From positions 4,706,506 through 4,770,505 of the forward strand of contig OX638316.1 of assembly GCA_951812525.1 (NCBI GenBank): a stretch of 64,000 nt of DNA, read 5' to 3'. This stretch comes from an uncultured Poribacteria bacterium (GTDB taxonomy: Bacteria > Poribacteria > WGA-4E > WGA-3G). The number at the start of each line of letters is the position of its first letter. Position 1 is the stretch's first letter. Below the pieces are notes generated by a model. The model searched no databases and was not told where the DNA came from. It saw only the letters and a list, made by a program, of their open reading frames with translations. Shown one piece after another: positions 37,688 through 47,018 of the stretch. The position numbers and the translations under genes are program-made.

Positions 37688-40009
37688 ATGTCAACTGCAG
37701 AGACACCAACGGGTACGCTTGATCCGATACCCGATTTGGTTAAAGATACACTAAAAAAATTAAATATCCGTCCAGAACAGATCCGATTTGCCGTTCAAAG
37801 TGATGTGAGTTCAGCGGGCAGTTACGGTGAAGAATGGTTCGTGCTAACTGAAGCCGCGATCTTTACGGTAACAGGTGAAGGTGAGGTGCTTCACTATATT
37901 CCGTACGAGAAGGTGCTTGGCATTCGCGCCGAAGTCGTAGTGGACGCTGGGATCCTTGTTCTGGAGACACAAGAAGGCACCGTTGATCTCATTCGGTACT
38001 CCAACGGCTGTGCAGCGAAGTTTGGGTTTGTTGCTCGATTCATCGGAGACGAGATTGAGTTCCGAAGCGGAAAACGGGATGAAGCACCGATATGGGACTA
38101 TAAACCGGAAGAGCAATTTTGTCAGTCGTGCGGTTTACCGCTGCCAGATGAGTTTTCACCTTGCCCAGCATGTACCAAGAAACACAAGGTGATGTTACGG
38201 ATTTTGTCCTACATAAAACCGTATCGCGGTAGGGCAATTCTGTTTATGGTATTTGTGATCGCTGGAACACTCATATCGCTTGTGCCACCTTACTTTTCTC
38301 GCATTTTGATTGATGATATTCTGCAGTTGAACGAGGCTGCCGTTGCTGCACAAGATGCATCGGGAACATGGTTAGGCAATATTTTCCGGGGGCTTCAACC
38401 TGCAGCGTTAGCTTTGTCCATCGCTGTAGGTGCGTTATTAGCTATACAAGTGATCCGTGAAATTTTTACAGTTTTTCGGTTACGTATTGGGGCTTGGCTG
38501 ACGTTCCGAGTCGCAGCGAATATTCGGTCGCACGTCTACCAGCACCTGCACAATTTGTCTATCCGATTTTTCGATAAACGGAAAACAGGGACGGTTATTT
38601 CGCATATCACAGAGGATAGCGAACGGCTCCAAGACTTTATGTTAGAAGGGCTGTCGTTTCTGGCGGTAGAGTTGTTGCTTTTCTTCGGGATTGGGGGAAT
38701 GCTTTTCTGGATGAACTGGCGCTTGGCGTGTTTCATCTTAATCCCTATTCCGATCATCGTCTTTGGCGCAGGTTGGTTCTGGAAAAAAGTGCGAAGTCTT
38801 TGGCACCGTGCTTGGCGCCGCCGCTCAAAGTTGTTCGATGTCGTCAACGACTCTGTATCGGGTATTCGAGTTGTCCGTGCTTTTGGACAACAACGGAGTG
38901 AAGTCAATCGGTTCGCCGAAGCGAATGTAGATGCGCGGGACTATGAAACCAATGCTGAGTTGATTTGGGCAACCTACTATCCGCCCCTGATGTTTGCTGT
39001 GCAATTGGGTTCTCTCATCGTTTGGTACGTCGGTGGTTTGAACATTATCGCCGGGAGCATGACGCTCGGAACGTTGATGGCTTTCCATGCCTATCTGATG
39101 ATGTTTTACGAACCGTTGCGCTATATTAGCCCGTTGATTAACTGGGCTTCGCGTTCGATGACGGCAGCGGAACGGCTTTTCGAGGTGATAGACTCACAAC
39201 CGGAGCAGTTAGACGATGGAACGCTTAAGTCAATGCCTAACATCACAGGAGAAGTCAAGTTCCACAACATGACATTTGGTTACGACTCACACAAACCTGT
39301 GCTTCGGGACATTAATCTGCACGTGAAACCGGGTGAGATGATTGGGTTGGTGGGACATTCGGGTGCGGGGAAATCGACCCTTATTAATCTTATCTGTCGA
39401 TTCTATACGCCGGACTCTGGACGTTTAGAGGTCGATGGCGAGGACATCAAGGATATCGATCTCAAGGATTTACGTCAACAAATCGGGGTGGTGTTACAAG
39501 AACCGTATCTGTTCAGTGGGACTATCGCCGAGAATATTGCATACGCGCATCCTGATGCCACTATGGAAGATATTATCACGGCGGCGAAGGCGGCAAACGC
39601 TCACGAATTTATCGCTAAGTTCCCAGATGGTTACGATACAGAAGTCGGTGAACGTGGGGGTCGTTTGTCTGGTGGCGAGCGGCAACGCATATCTATCGCG
39701 CGGGCAATTTTACACAACCCCCGGATTCTGATTCTCGATGAAGCCACTTCATCTGTAGACGTGGAAACTGAGAAGAAGATTCAACAGGCGATTGACCGGC
39801 TCGTGCAAAATCGGACGACGTTTGCTATTGCGCATCGGCTTTCAACGCTCCGAAATGCCGACCGCCTTTTCGTGATTGAAAAGGGTAAAGGTGTTGAATG
39901 CGGTTCCCATGAGGAGCTGATGGAGCAAAAAGGCATCTATTATAAACTGGTAGAAACCCAACGCGAAGCCGCCAATGTTCGTGCAGCAGCGCAAGCAGTG
40001 GAGAGATAG
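37688..40009 (+). CDS. ABC exporter, fused permease-ATPase with N-terminal zinc-ribbon domain
   Basis: The 773-aa product has about 145 N-terminal residues of PH-like beta-rich sequence, then a Cys4 ribbon (FCQSCGLPLPDEFSPCPAC, about 151-169). A six-helix exporter domain follows (from about 185), and then the ATPase with Walker A GHSGAGKSTLINL, signature LSGGERQRISIARA, Walker B ILILDEATSSVD and H-loop AIAHRL. It is followed after 2 bp by a DUF1854 gene. Pairs like this are annotated near cyanophycin genes in Proteobacteria, but no cyanophycin synthetase or cyanophycinase is in the window. The substrate is unknown. AAGGAGGTATAAGGAAGGA precedes the ATG. Confidence 0.9.
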   Translation: MSTAETPTGTLDPIPDLVKDTLKKLNIRPEQIRFAVQSDVSSAGSYGEEWFVLTEAAIFTVTGEGEVLHYIPYEKVLGIRAEVVVDAGILVLETQEGTVDLIRYSNGCAAKFGFVARFIGDEIEFRSGKRDEAPIWDYKPEEQFCQSCGLPLPDEFSPCPACTKKHKVMLRILSYIKPYRGRAILFMVFVIAGTLISLVPPYFSRILIDDILQLNEAAVAAQDASGTWLGNIFRGLQPAALALSIAVGALLAIQVIREIFTVFRLRIGAWLTFRVAANIRSHVYQHLHNLSIRFFDKRKTGTVISHITEDSERLQDFMLEGLSFLAVELLLFFGIGGMLFWMNWRLACFILIPIPIIVFGAGWFWKKVRSLWHRAWRRRSKLFDVVNDSVSGIRVVRAFGQQRSEVNRFAEANVDARDYETNAELIWATYYPPLMFAVQLGSLIVWYVGGLNIIAGSMTLGTLMAFHAYLMMFYEPLRYISPLINWASRSMTAAERLFEVIDSQPEQLDDGTLKSMPNITGEVKFHNMTFGYDSHKPVLRDINLHVKPGEMIGLVGHSGAGKSTLINLICRFYTPDSGRLEVDGEDIKDIDLKDLRQQIGVVLQEPYLFSGTIAENIAYAHPDATMEDIITAAKAANAHEFIAKFPDGYDTEVGERGGRLSGGERQRISIARAILHNPRILILDEATSSVDVETEKKIQQAIDRLVQNRTTFAIAHRLSTLRNADRLFVIEKGKGVECGSHEELMEQKGIYYKLVETQREAANVRAAAQAVER

Positions 40010-40011
40010 AC

Positions 40012-40581
40012 ATGCGTAACGAAAATGGAGATAGGCAAACTACTCTTGCAGCAGCACCAACGGTAAATCCTGTGCCGACTGAATCAGATGATTTCACGCC
40101 GCGTTACTTGGATGCAGCCGAACTGACGCTCACGCGTTCTGAGGTAGGGACAGCACGACTCGAAATTCGGAATGAAGCCTGTTATCTGCGTGTGATGGTG
40201 CGGCGGCTCATGCCCCTTAGCAAGCCTGACAGTTACATCTCACTTGCCGCGGATGAGGATACTGAAATCGGGATTCTCGTGAATCCGTCAGAACTCGCGC
40301 CGGAGAGTCTGAAAATCCTGCAGGAGGAACTGGATAAACGCTACTTCACGCCGACAATTCAGAAGGTTTATGGGGTGAAGGAGCAATTCGGTATCCATGT
40401 GTGGGAGGTCGAAACGGAACGCGGACGTGTGACCTTCTCGGTGCGTGGATTGAATCAGAATATCAAACAGGTGCCACCCGCTCGGCTTTTTGTGACAGAC
40501 GTGCGGGGAAATCGATACGATATTCCGGATTATCGGGAGTTAGATGCCGAGAGTTATTTACATATCCAACGACATCTATAA
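40012..40581 (+). CDS. DUF1854-family protein
   Basis: The 189-aa cytoplasmic product matches DUF1854: YLDAAELTLTRSEVGTARLE at the N-terminus, VMVRRLMPLSKPDSYISLAA, IGILVNPSELAPESLKIL in the middle and RLFVTDVRGNRYDIPDYREL near the C-terminus. It starts 2 bp after the ABC exporter stop, and this pair is a conserved arrangement in other bacteria. A role as accessory to the exporter is likely but unproven. Confidence 0.85.
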   Translation: MRNENGDRQTTLAAAPTVNPVPTESDDFTPRYLDAAELTLTRSEVGTARLEIRNEACYLRVMVRRLMPLSKPDSYISLAADEDTEIGILVNPSELAPESLKILQEELDKRYFTPTIQKVYGVKEQFGIHVWEVETERGRVTFSVRGLNQNIKQVPPARLFVTDVRGNRYDIPDYRELDAESYLHIQRHL

Positions 40582-40589
40582 AGATTGCC

Positions 40590-41924
40590 ATGAGACAGAG
40601 ACGTTTTCACGCAGCTATCGCTTCGGTCGGATTGCATCTGCTGTTTGTTGTGATTGCGGCGTTTCTGTTTTCAGGGCAGCCGGAGTTGAACCAAGATGGG
40701 TTTGAGGGTGCGTTCGTCACGGTCAGCCCTACAAGGACAGACGTTCCCACCCGTCCGACCCGCCGAAATGTGGCGGTTAGCACGCCTCAGGTAAGCACCG
40801 CCGCGACTGTTCATGCGCCGAAGCAGCTGTCAAATCTAACGCAGCTTCCGACTGAGCAATCAACGGTTGTACGCCGGATTCCAGATCTGAAGGTTGACAC
40901 CGATGCCCTGAATCCGGTAGAGATGGCTGTGTCCCCCACGCTGCCCGGCGTTGAAAAACGGACTACATCATCCACACATCCAACTGATGCATCCGTAACG
41001 GACCTACCAGTAATTGAAAAAAGTCAATTGCCCGTGGTGCAAAGAGGTGCTACTGGATCAGCCAATAGCGGGTTATCCGAATTCCTCGACGGATCTCTAC
41101 CGACAACCGGTTTAGACGATGGGTTTGATACTGCCTTTCGGGACCTTGTACGGCTGCCTAAAGGAAAATTAGGCGGTATCCTTGAAGGCACGGGAAGCGA
41201 GATTCGCGGGCATATCCGACTGATTCGGCTTAAACATTCACTTTCAGATTGGTGGCAAGATCCAACAGCGATTCCTGCGCTCATTAAGTGGTTGGAAGAC
41301 CACACCCCAATTCGAGCGGATATGAATTTTAAAGGCGGTGCCTTACCGCTTACCGATCCGCACATCATGGATGCCCCTCTCATCATTATGACAGGTCACG
41401 ATAAAGATATTACTGTTGGGCGTGGGCTTGCGAAAGATGGTCCCTTACAGGTGGGTTTTTCATCGCAAGAACGTGCTGCGCTTCGGAAATATATCATTGA
41501 AAAGGGTGGGATGCTGTTTTTTGACGATTGCGGTTTCAACGGTTTGTTTGCACATATCGTGGCTGATGAACTTCAGCAGATTTTTCCAGAATATCCACTC
41601 GACATCCTACCTCATGACCACGAGCTCTATAGCATCCACTATGAAATGTCGAAACCTCCGACGGGTGGCGATGTGTTCTGGGGGAATGAGAATAACGCAC
41701 AGCCGACGCAGTTCCGTTTTCAGAAAGGGATTACTATCGACGATCGGTTAGCGGTGGTTTATAACCGTAAGGACTATATGTGCGCGATGGAGACTGCGGA
41801 GATTGAGAGTCGTACGATGCTGCGACTCCGGCGTTCTACGGATGTCTATCGGTTTATGTCGAATCTATTGATATATGCCCTGAAGTATGGCGGGAATACG
41901 GATAGGACGGGGTATAAGGAGTAG
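40590..41924 (+). CDS. DUF4159 protein with N-terminal membrane anchor
   Basis: The product (444 aa) has one N-terminal membrane helix (IASVGLHLLFVVIAAFLF, about 9-26), a long Thr/Pro/Val-rich spacer (to about residue 195) like that of TonB proteins, and a C-terminal DUF4159 domain of glutamine-amidotransferase-like fold (DAPLIIMTGHDK; KYIIEKGGMLFFDDCGFNG; LLIYALKYGG). DUF4159 proteins occur with MoxR/DUF58 membrane clusters elsewhere, but none is here. The start at 40590 is chosen because the membrane helix follows it directly; an upstream frame of 63 codons only overlaps the DUF1854 gene. It is probably the last gene of the exporter operon. Confidence 0.82.
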   Translation: MRQRRFHAAIASVGLHLLFVVIAAFLFSGQPELNQDGFEGAFVTVSPTRTDVPTRPTRRNVAVSTPQVSTAATVHAPKQLSNLTQLPTEQSTVVRRIPDLKVDTDALNPVEMAVSPTLPGVEKRTTSSTHPTDASVTDLPVIEKSQLPVVQRGATGSANSGLSEFLDGSLPTTGLDDGFDTAFRDLVRLPKGKLGGILEGTGSEIRGHIRLIRLKHSLSDWWQDPTAIPALIKWLEDHTPIRADMNFKGGALPLTDPHIMDAPLIIMTGHDKDITVGRGLAKDGPLQVGFSSQERAALRKYIIEKGGMLFFDDCGFNGLFAHIVADELQQIFPEYPLDILPHDHELYSIHYEMSKPPTGGDVFWGNENNAQPTQFRFQKGITIDDRLAVVYNRKDYMCAMETAEIESRTMLRLRRSTDVYRFMSNLLIYALKYGGNTDRTGYKE

Positions 41925-41926
41925 CG

Positions 41927-41954
41927 GCGGTCAGCGGTCAGCTATCAGTAGCCG
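41927..41954. repeat. Heptamer tandem repeat, GCGGTCA-type
   Basis: GCGGTCA, GCGGTCA, GCTATCA, GTAGCCG, immediately after the DUF4159 stop. Confidence 0.7.
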
Positions 41955-41996
41955 GTTAGTAGATCGCGAATTGATTCGGTATGTTGTAGAAGAGAA

Positions 41997-42344
41997 TTAG
42001 AGGGTGTTGGTTATTGCGTCTTCAAGGTTCTTGGGGAAATCGAAAAGTGATGTTAGGTTTGTTCGGATTAACATGCGTCTGATGCTTCTGTTGAGGTTCA
42101 GGAGGACGACGCGTCCGCCCATTTGACGGATCTGAGTGCTGGTTGTGATAAGCACGCCTAAACCGGCACTGTCGATTGTTTGGGTGCGCTCCATATTGAA
42201 TACCAACATCGGTGTTACGCCCTGATTTCCAAGTTCTTGGATGTGTTCCTCAAGCATGGTTTTGAGGACGAGCGCGTCTTGTCCGATAATGTTTCCTTGG
42301 ATTTCAAGGAGTGTGAAGTTTTTGGATTGTATGTCGATTTGCAT
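41997..42344 (-). CDS. STAS-domain anti-sigma factor antagonist
   Basis: The 115-aa product is a single STAS domain (ILVLHG-like strands; VFNMERTQTIDSAGLGVLIT with the phosphorylatable Ser in DSAG; LLNLNRSIRRMLIRTNL). It resembles SpoIIAA/RsbV proteins, which bind anti-sigma kinases. No kinase or phosphatase gene is adjacent. I use the ATG at 42344, which gives the normal STAS length; the 41-codon upstream extension crosses a TCTGAGTCGCAGATT repeat and has no STAS homology. The start lacks a clear ribosome-binding site. Confidence 0.8.
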   Translation of the reverse strand: MQIDIQSKNFTLLEIQGNIIGQDALVLKTMLEEHIQELGNQGVTPMLVFNMERTQTIDSAGLGVLITTSTQIRQMGGRVVLLNLNRSIRRMLIRTNLTSLFDFPKNLEDAITNTL

Positions 42345-42520
42345 GGGTTTTTGTTGTTGTCTGAGTCGCAGATTACGCAGATTGGAAGTGTCGTATCCTT
42401 GTTGTTTTCCGCACAATATGAATCCTTCTGATTTCAAATTATATAATGCAACATATCTATCTGTCAATCTGAATTGTCTGAGTCGCAGATTGGGTGTAGG
42501 TGAAAGGGTTACAAGCCATC

Positions 42521-43294
42521 CTAAATAGACAGGGTGGAAAGGTCATCACTGTGCCAACTTACAGTGCGATCGTCAATCTTCGTCGCACCTCGTTTCAGGT
42601 ACCCGTCAATTGATTTACCTTCGAGGACCCGGATTTCAAATGCATAAGGTGGATGGATTTTAAATGGAGGGATATCAGTGATGTTTCGGCAAGCAGTTGC
42701 AGCAGTCTCTCGAATCAGTTCTCGCGATCGTTGGGGTGATAGATGTAAGGCGAGTTCCTGTCCAAGTCCTTGTTTGGTTTCAACACCGTAAATACCGGGG
42801 ATGAGTTGCTTGGCTTCTATAACGGCTTTATCGTCTCCAGAGATGAAAACGGTTGGAACATTGAAAGTGCCTGCCAAGGCTGCACGGCATCCGAATTCCC
42901 CGATCATTTTCCCGTTGAGTTTGTAGTATTCGATTGACAAAGAAGAATAGGTGTGACTCAATGGGGCGTTTGGGGTGCCTGCCATAGCGTGCTGTCCTAA
43001 GAAAAAGAGGGCGTCATAGGTGTTGTCAAGATAGTAGGGTGGACGAATGGGTCCCCGCGCGATTAACTTCGCCTTGGGGTGAAATTCGAGTACATCAATC
43101 CCGCCAGTCCCGTGTCCATCCCAGACGACAATTTCTGCGTCTGCGTCCACATCAAGAACGCCATCAACGGCAGCATTTACTTCCTGCGTCAATAACCGCA
43201 TGGCGGTCTGTTTCTGGGGACCTTCTTCACGGGTTTGAGTGAAGCGGGATACCATAGCAACGCCTTCTAAGTCGGTTAGAATGTAGATCTTCAT
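42521..43294 (-). CDS. M55-family metallopeptidase (D-aminopeptidase DppA-like)
   Basis: The 257-aa product starts MKIYILTDLEGVAMV with D8 and E10, the same positions as the zinc ligands of DppA. Further ligands are plausible in WDGHGTGG, LGQHAMAG and GEFGCRAALAG. Such enzymes cleave D-amino-acid peptides and act as decamers in the cytoplasm. It lies 53 bp downstream of the KorB gene in the same direction. Length is normal for the family. Confidence 0.9.
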   Translation of the reverse strand: MKIYILTDLEGVAMVSRFTQTREEGPQKQTAMRLLTQEVNAAVDGVLDVDADAEIVVWDGHGTGGIDVLEFHPKAKLIARGPIRPPYYLDNTYDALFFLGQHAMAGTPNAPLSHTYSSLSIEYYKLNGKMIGEFGCRAALAGTFNVPTVFISGDDKAVIEAKQLIPGIYGVETKQGLGQELALHLSPQRSRELIRETAATACRNITDIPPFKIHPPYAFEIRVLEGKSIDGYLKRGATKIDDRTVSWHSDDLSTLSI

Positions 43295-43347
43295 TGTCAG
43301 AATCCTACCAAATTTGACAGGTGATCAACTTTGCGCATATCGCCAAG

Positions 43348-44418
43348 CTATGACACAGTCCACGTTTCACCGGCGTTGAGGAGTGCCTCGATGTCGCCTT
43401 CGCCCATCCGGTCCTTTGCGCTGCGGATCTGGTTGGTCATTGCGTCTTCGTAACAGGGATGCCGGACACTGCGGAAAATGCCGATGGGATGTGGCATGTC
43501 AGGTGTGTCACTCATACCCGCGAGGAAGTTTGCTAAGGTGGTGTCCTCAGTGTACTGATCATGGACGATGAGGTCGTCGGTGGTATAGTCGCCGTTTGAG
43601 GTTTCGACGACTTCGGGTTGGAACCCGTTTAACCGGATGCCCTTGTTCCGCTCTGTACCAAAAACGAGCGGTTCACCGTGCTCCAAAAACACCGTATTGT
43701 CAGCCTTCGTGTCCTTCTCTGTGTACTGGAAGAAGGTGCCATCGTTAAAGATGTTGCAGTTCTGGTAGATTTCGATGAAGGAGGTGCCCTTATGTTCAAA
43801 TGCTGACTTGATAATCATTCGCAAGTGATCGGGATCTCGGTCGAGAGATCGGGCGACAAAAGTAGCACCTGAAGCCAAGGCGAGGCTAATCGGATTAAAG
43901 GGTGCCTCCAGAGAACCGAGCGGTGTCGAGTAGGTCTGTTTCCCTTGCTCTGAAGTGGGTGAGTATTGACCTTTGGTGAGTCCGTAGATGCGGTTGTTGA
44001 AGAGCAAAACGTTGAGGTCGAAATTGCGCCGCATCAAATGGATAAAGTGGTTTCCACCAATTGAGAGTGCATCGCCATCCCCTGTAATGACCCAGACAGA
44101 GAGGTCGGGGTTTGCCATCTTGACACCAGAGGCGATCGTCGGAGCTCTACCGTGGATGGTATGGAAGCCGTAGGTGTTCATGTAGTAGGGGAATCGACTT
44201 GAACATCCGATGCCGGAGATAAAGACGATATCCTCGCGAGGAACGCCGAGTTCAGGCATAATGCGTTGTGTCTGTGCAAGAATAGAATAGTCGCCGCAAC
44301 CGGGACACCAACGTGTGTCTTGGTCGGATTCAAAATCCTTTTTTGAGAGGGTAGGTACGCCAGCGGGAATGTGTGAGGTTCTTTTCCTTTTAGGACGTGA
44401 AGATCTTTCTTTTTTCAT
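43348..44418 (-). CDS. korB: 2-oxoacid:ferredoxin oxidoreductase, beta subunit
   Basis: The 356-aa product is the thiamine-diphosphate subunit. Its CPGCGDYSILAQTQ and ITGDGDALSIGGNHFIHLMR carry the cofactor-binding pattern, and LLFNNRIYGLTKGQYSPTS is typical of 2-oxoglutarate- or pyruvate-type enzymes. With the alpha subunit it oxidatively decarboxylates a 2-oxoacid to the acyl-CoA and reduces ferredoxin, as in anaerobic or reductive TCA metabolism. It follows korA by 125 bp. The exact oxoacid (2-oxoglutarate or other) is not proved by sequence; the two-subunit form favours 2-oxoglutarate. Confidence 0.92.
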   Translation of the reverse strand: MKKERSSRPKRKRTSHIPAGVPTLSKKDFESDQDTRWCPGCGDYSILAQTQRIMPELGVPREDIVFISGIGCSSRFPYYMNTYGFHTIHGRAPTIASGVKMANPDLSVWVITGDGDALSIGGNHFIHLMRRNFDLNVLLFNNRIYGLTKGQYSPTSEQGKQTYSTPLGSLEAPFNPISLALASGATFVARSLDRDPDHLRMIIKSAFEHKGTSFIEIYQNCNIFNDGTFFQYTEKDTKADNTVFLEHGEPLVFGTERNKGIRLNGFQPEVVETSNGDYTTDDLIVHDQYTEDTTLANFLAGMSDTPDMPHPIGIFRSVRHPCYEDAMTNQIRSAKDRMGEGDIEALLNAGETWTVS

Positions 44419-44543
44419 AACGTTTTACCGCCTTTTACAGTAAAGCCGATAACTAAGGATATATTGTTGCTGACGGGATGAAATCTCTTTGGAATGCGAA
44501 AGGCACTCCTTCTTTGCCAGCAAGAGGCATTTTAGATACAAGG

Positions 44544-46400
44544 TTAAAAGTGGCCTAATTCTTTAAATATGGCATCAATTTTAGCCTGCAACTCAAAAAC
44601 GTGGAAGGGTTGTCCCTCCACCTTGTTCAGCCCGATTACATCGATAAAATAGGTGCTTCGGATGAGTTGAAGGAGTTGACCACTGTTTAGTTCAGGGATT
44701 AAAACTTTTTTAAATCTGTTCAGAATGTCGGCTAAATCGTTGGGGAAGGGATTGAGGTGTCGTAGATGGACGTGTGCTATTGAGAGTCCGTCTTCAACGG
44801 AGTGTTCGACGGCGGTTCGGATTGCGCCGTAAGTGCCACCCCATCCGAGAAGGAGAAGGTCGCCTTCCTGTGCGCCAAATACTTCCGTCGGCGGTATTTC
44901 ATTAGCGATGCGAGCGACTTTTTCTGCCCGGATTTCTACCATCCGCTGGTGATTCTCAGCGTCATAACTGACGTGTCCGGTTATATCGGATTTTTCTAAG
45001 CCACCGATGCGGTGTTCTAAGCCGGGAGTGCCAGGTTTCGCCCACGGACGCGCTAAGGTCTCTGGATCGCGTTGATAGGGTTCAAATCCGTTCCCGTGCG
45101 CATATTCACGTCCTGCAAAATCCGCTTTAATCTCTGGCAATTCAGAAAGTTTGGGAATCCTCCAAGGCTCAGCTCCCATACCGATATAGAGGTCTGAGAG
45201 GAAGATCACCGGAGTTCTATACTTCACGGCAATACGGCAGGCTTCATAAATTGTCTCAAAACAGTCAAACGGACGTGAGGGAGCAATAATAGGAATTGGA
45301 GATTCCCCGTTTCTACCGTAAAACATTTGCAACAGGTCAGATTGTTCCGTCTTTGTAGGCATTCCGGTTGAGGGACCTGCACGTTGGATATTGCACACCA
45401 CGAGCGGCAGCTCGGCAATCATTGCGAGATTAATGGCTTCCGACTTAAGTGCGAGCCCTGGACCGCTACTACCTGTAACACCGAGTGATCCACTAAATGC
45501 TGCCCCGATTGCGACACCAACGGCTGCGATCTCGTCTTCCATCTGCATCGTTACGACCCCGAAATTCCGATATTGGGCGAGACCGTGTAGGATATCGCTT
45601 GCGGGCGTTATGGGGTAACTACCGTAAACGAGCGGAAGACCGGACTGATGCGATGCTGCGATGAGTCCAAGCACCGTTGCCATGTTGCCTTCGATGTTGC
45701 GGTATGTTCCGGGTTCAAAAGATGCAGGTTTGACATCATAGGAGACAGCAAACTGTTCAGTGGCTTCACAATAAACGTTGCCAGCGCGAAGTGCGAGAAT
45801 GTTTGCTTCAATATACTGCGGTCTTCTGGCGAACTTTGTTTTCACCCACTTCATTGTATATTCCATGGGTCGATTGTAGAGCCACAAGATCATACCGAGT
45901 GCAAAGAAGTTTTTACACCGATCAATTTCCCGCGTCGAGAGGTCTGTTGTTTCGAGTGCTTTTCGGGTGAGTCGCGTTAATTCGACTGGAAAAACCTGGT
46001 ACTTTGCGAGGGTGCCATCTTCAAGCGGATTATCCTCATATCCAGCGAGACGCAGCGAGCGCCGTGCGAAATTATCAATATTAACAATAAGAATGCCGTT
46101 GGGTTTGAGTTTATGAAGGTGAACTTTAAGAGCGGCGGGATTCATCGCTACGAGTACATCGCAGAGATCACCTGGTGTATGAATTTGTTCGCTTGAGAAA
46201 TGGAGTTGGAACCCGGAGACACCTGCTAACGATCCAGCGGGCGCGCGAATTTCGGCAGGATAATCGGGTAGCGTAGCGACATCATTACCAATGAGTGCAG
46301 TGGTCTCTGTCATTTGTGTGCCAATGGTCTGCGACCCATCTCCAGAGTCGCCAGCAAACAGGATAGTCGCCTCCTCAATTTGCTCTACTGGCTTGCGCAT
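44544..46400 (-). CDS. korA: 2-oxoacid:ferredoxin oxidoreductase, fused gamma-alpha subunit
   Basis: The product (618 aa) joins an N-terminal gamma domain (ATILFAGDSGDGSQTIGTQM) to the alpha domain (GNMATVLGLIAASHQSGLPL, YGSYPITPASDILHGLA, MEDEIAAVGVAIGAAFSG). It forms the heterodimer with KorB. The ATG at 46400 is preferred over one 30 bases upstream because AAAAGGAAG lies before it. Two CBS-domain genes precede it in the same direction with short gaps, so it is likely part of a CBS-CBS-korA-korB operon, which suggests control by adenine nucleotides. Confidence 0.93.
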   Translation of the reverse strand: MRKPVEQIEEATILFAGDSGDGSQTIGTQMTETTALIGNDVATLPDYPAEIRAPAGSLAGVSGFQLHFSSEQIHTPGDLCDVLVAMNPAALKVHLHKLKPNGILIVNIDNFARRSLRLAGYEDNPLEDGTLAKYQVFPVELTRLTRKALETTDLSTREIDRCKNFFALGMILWLYNRPMEYTMKWVKTKFARRPQYIEANILALRAGNVYCEATEQFAVSYDVKPASFEPGTYRNIEGNMATVLGLIAASHQSGLPLVYGSYPITPASDILHGLAQYRNFGVVTMQMEDEIAAVGVAIGAAFSGSLGVTGSSGPGLALKSEAINLAMIAELPLVVCNIQRAGPSTGMPTKTEQSDLLQMFYGRNGESPIPIIAPSRPFDCFETIYEACRIAVKYRTPVIFLSDLYIGMGAEPWRIPKLSELPEIKADFAGREYAHGNGFEPYQRDPETLARPWAKPGTPGLEHRIGGLEKSDITGHVSYDAENHQRMVEIRAEKVARIANEIPPTEVFGAQEGDLLLLGWGGTYGAIRTAVEHSVEDGLSIAHVHLRHLNPFPNDLADILNRFKKVLIPELNSGQLLQLIRSTYFIDVIGLNKVEGQPFHVFELQAKIDAIFKELGHF

Positions 46401-46473
46401 CACAATCGCTTCCTTTTCTAATAGGTGCATGCTTGGGAAGTCGCACCTATAGGATATGAAAAATTCTAAACAT

Positions 46474-47007
46474 TTACGCGCCCTCTCGGGCTTTCATGGC
46501 ATCTCGAACGGGCCTCGGAGGTAGCGATAAAACTTCTTGCGAAAATTCTCCAACGAGATAAGAGACAACATCACGGATCGACACCATACCGATCGGGCGG
46601 TTCTGTGCATCAACAATAGGGACATGTCGGTAGTTGCCGCGTGCCATATAGAGAATAGCGGCGTTCAAGGAATCTTCGGGTTTCGCCGTCTGTGGATCAG
46701 CTATCATGAATTGTCTAACACCGACGTGGTCAAGGTCGCCCACCTGTTTGTTGAGAATTTTGTTTAGGATATCTCTTTCACTAAAAATCCCGCGGAGATA
46801 CCCATCTTCGACGACGGGTGCTGCACCGACGTTGTTTGCTAAGAATAAGTCAATCGCCTCGTTTACGCTACAGTCGATGTCAATGGTGACAATAGGGCGC
46901 ATCAACTCTTTCAGTGAGACCTGAATTTCTTGTGCGCTCCATGCTTTTAAGGCAGCATCTTCGTCCATCTGTTCCAATTCTTCGTCAATTGCCAAGTCAT
47001 AAAGCAT
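46474..47007 (-). CDS. Tandem CBS-domain protein (177 aa)
   Basis: Two CBS motifs are visible after an acidic N-terminal helical extension (LAIDEELEQMDEDAALKAWS): the first with VNEAIDLFLANNVGAAPVVEDGYLRGIFSERDIL, the second with SLNAAILYMARGNYRHVPIVD. CBS pairs bind AMP, ATP or AdoMet and usually regulate a partner. It sits between another CBS gene and korA with gaps of 11 and 43-73 bp. A role in regulating the oxidoreductase is inferred from position only. Confidence 0.85.
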   Translation of the reverse strand: MLYDLAIDEELEQMDEDAALKAWSAQEIQVSLKELMRPIVTIDIDCSVNEAIDLFLANNVGAAPVVEDGYLRGIFSERDILNKILNKQVGDLDHVGVRQFMIADPQTAKPEDSLNAAILYMARGNYRHVPIVDAQNRPIGMVSIRDVVSYLVGEFSQEVLSLPPRPVRDAMKAREGA

Positions 47008-47018
47008 GATTACGCCCC

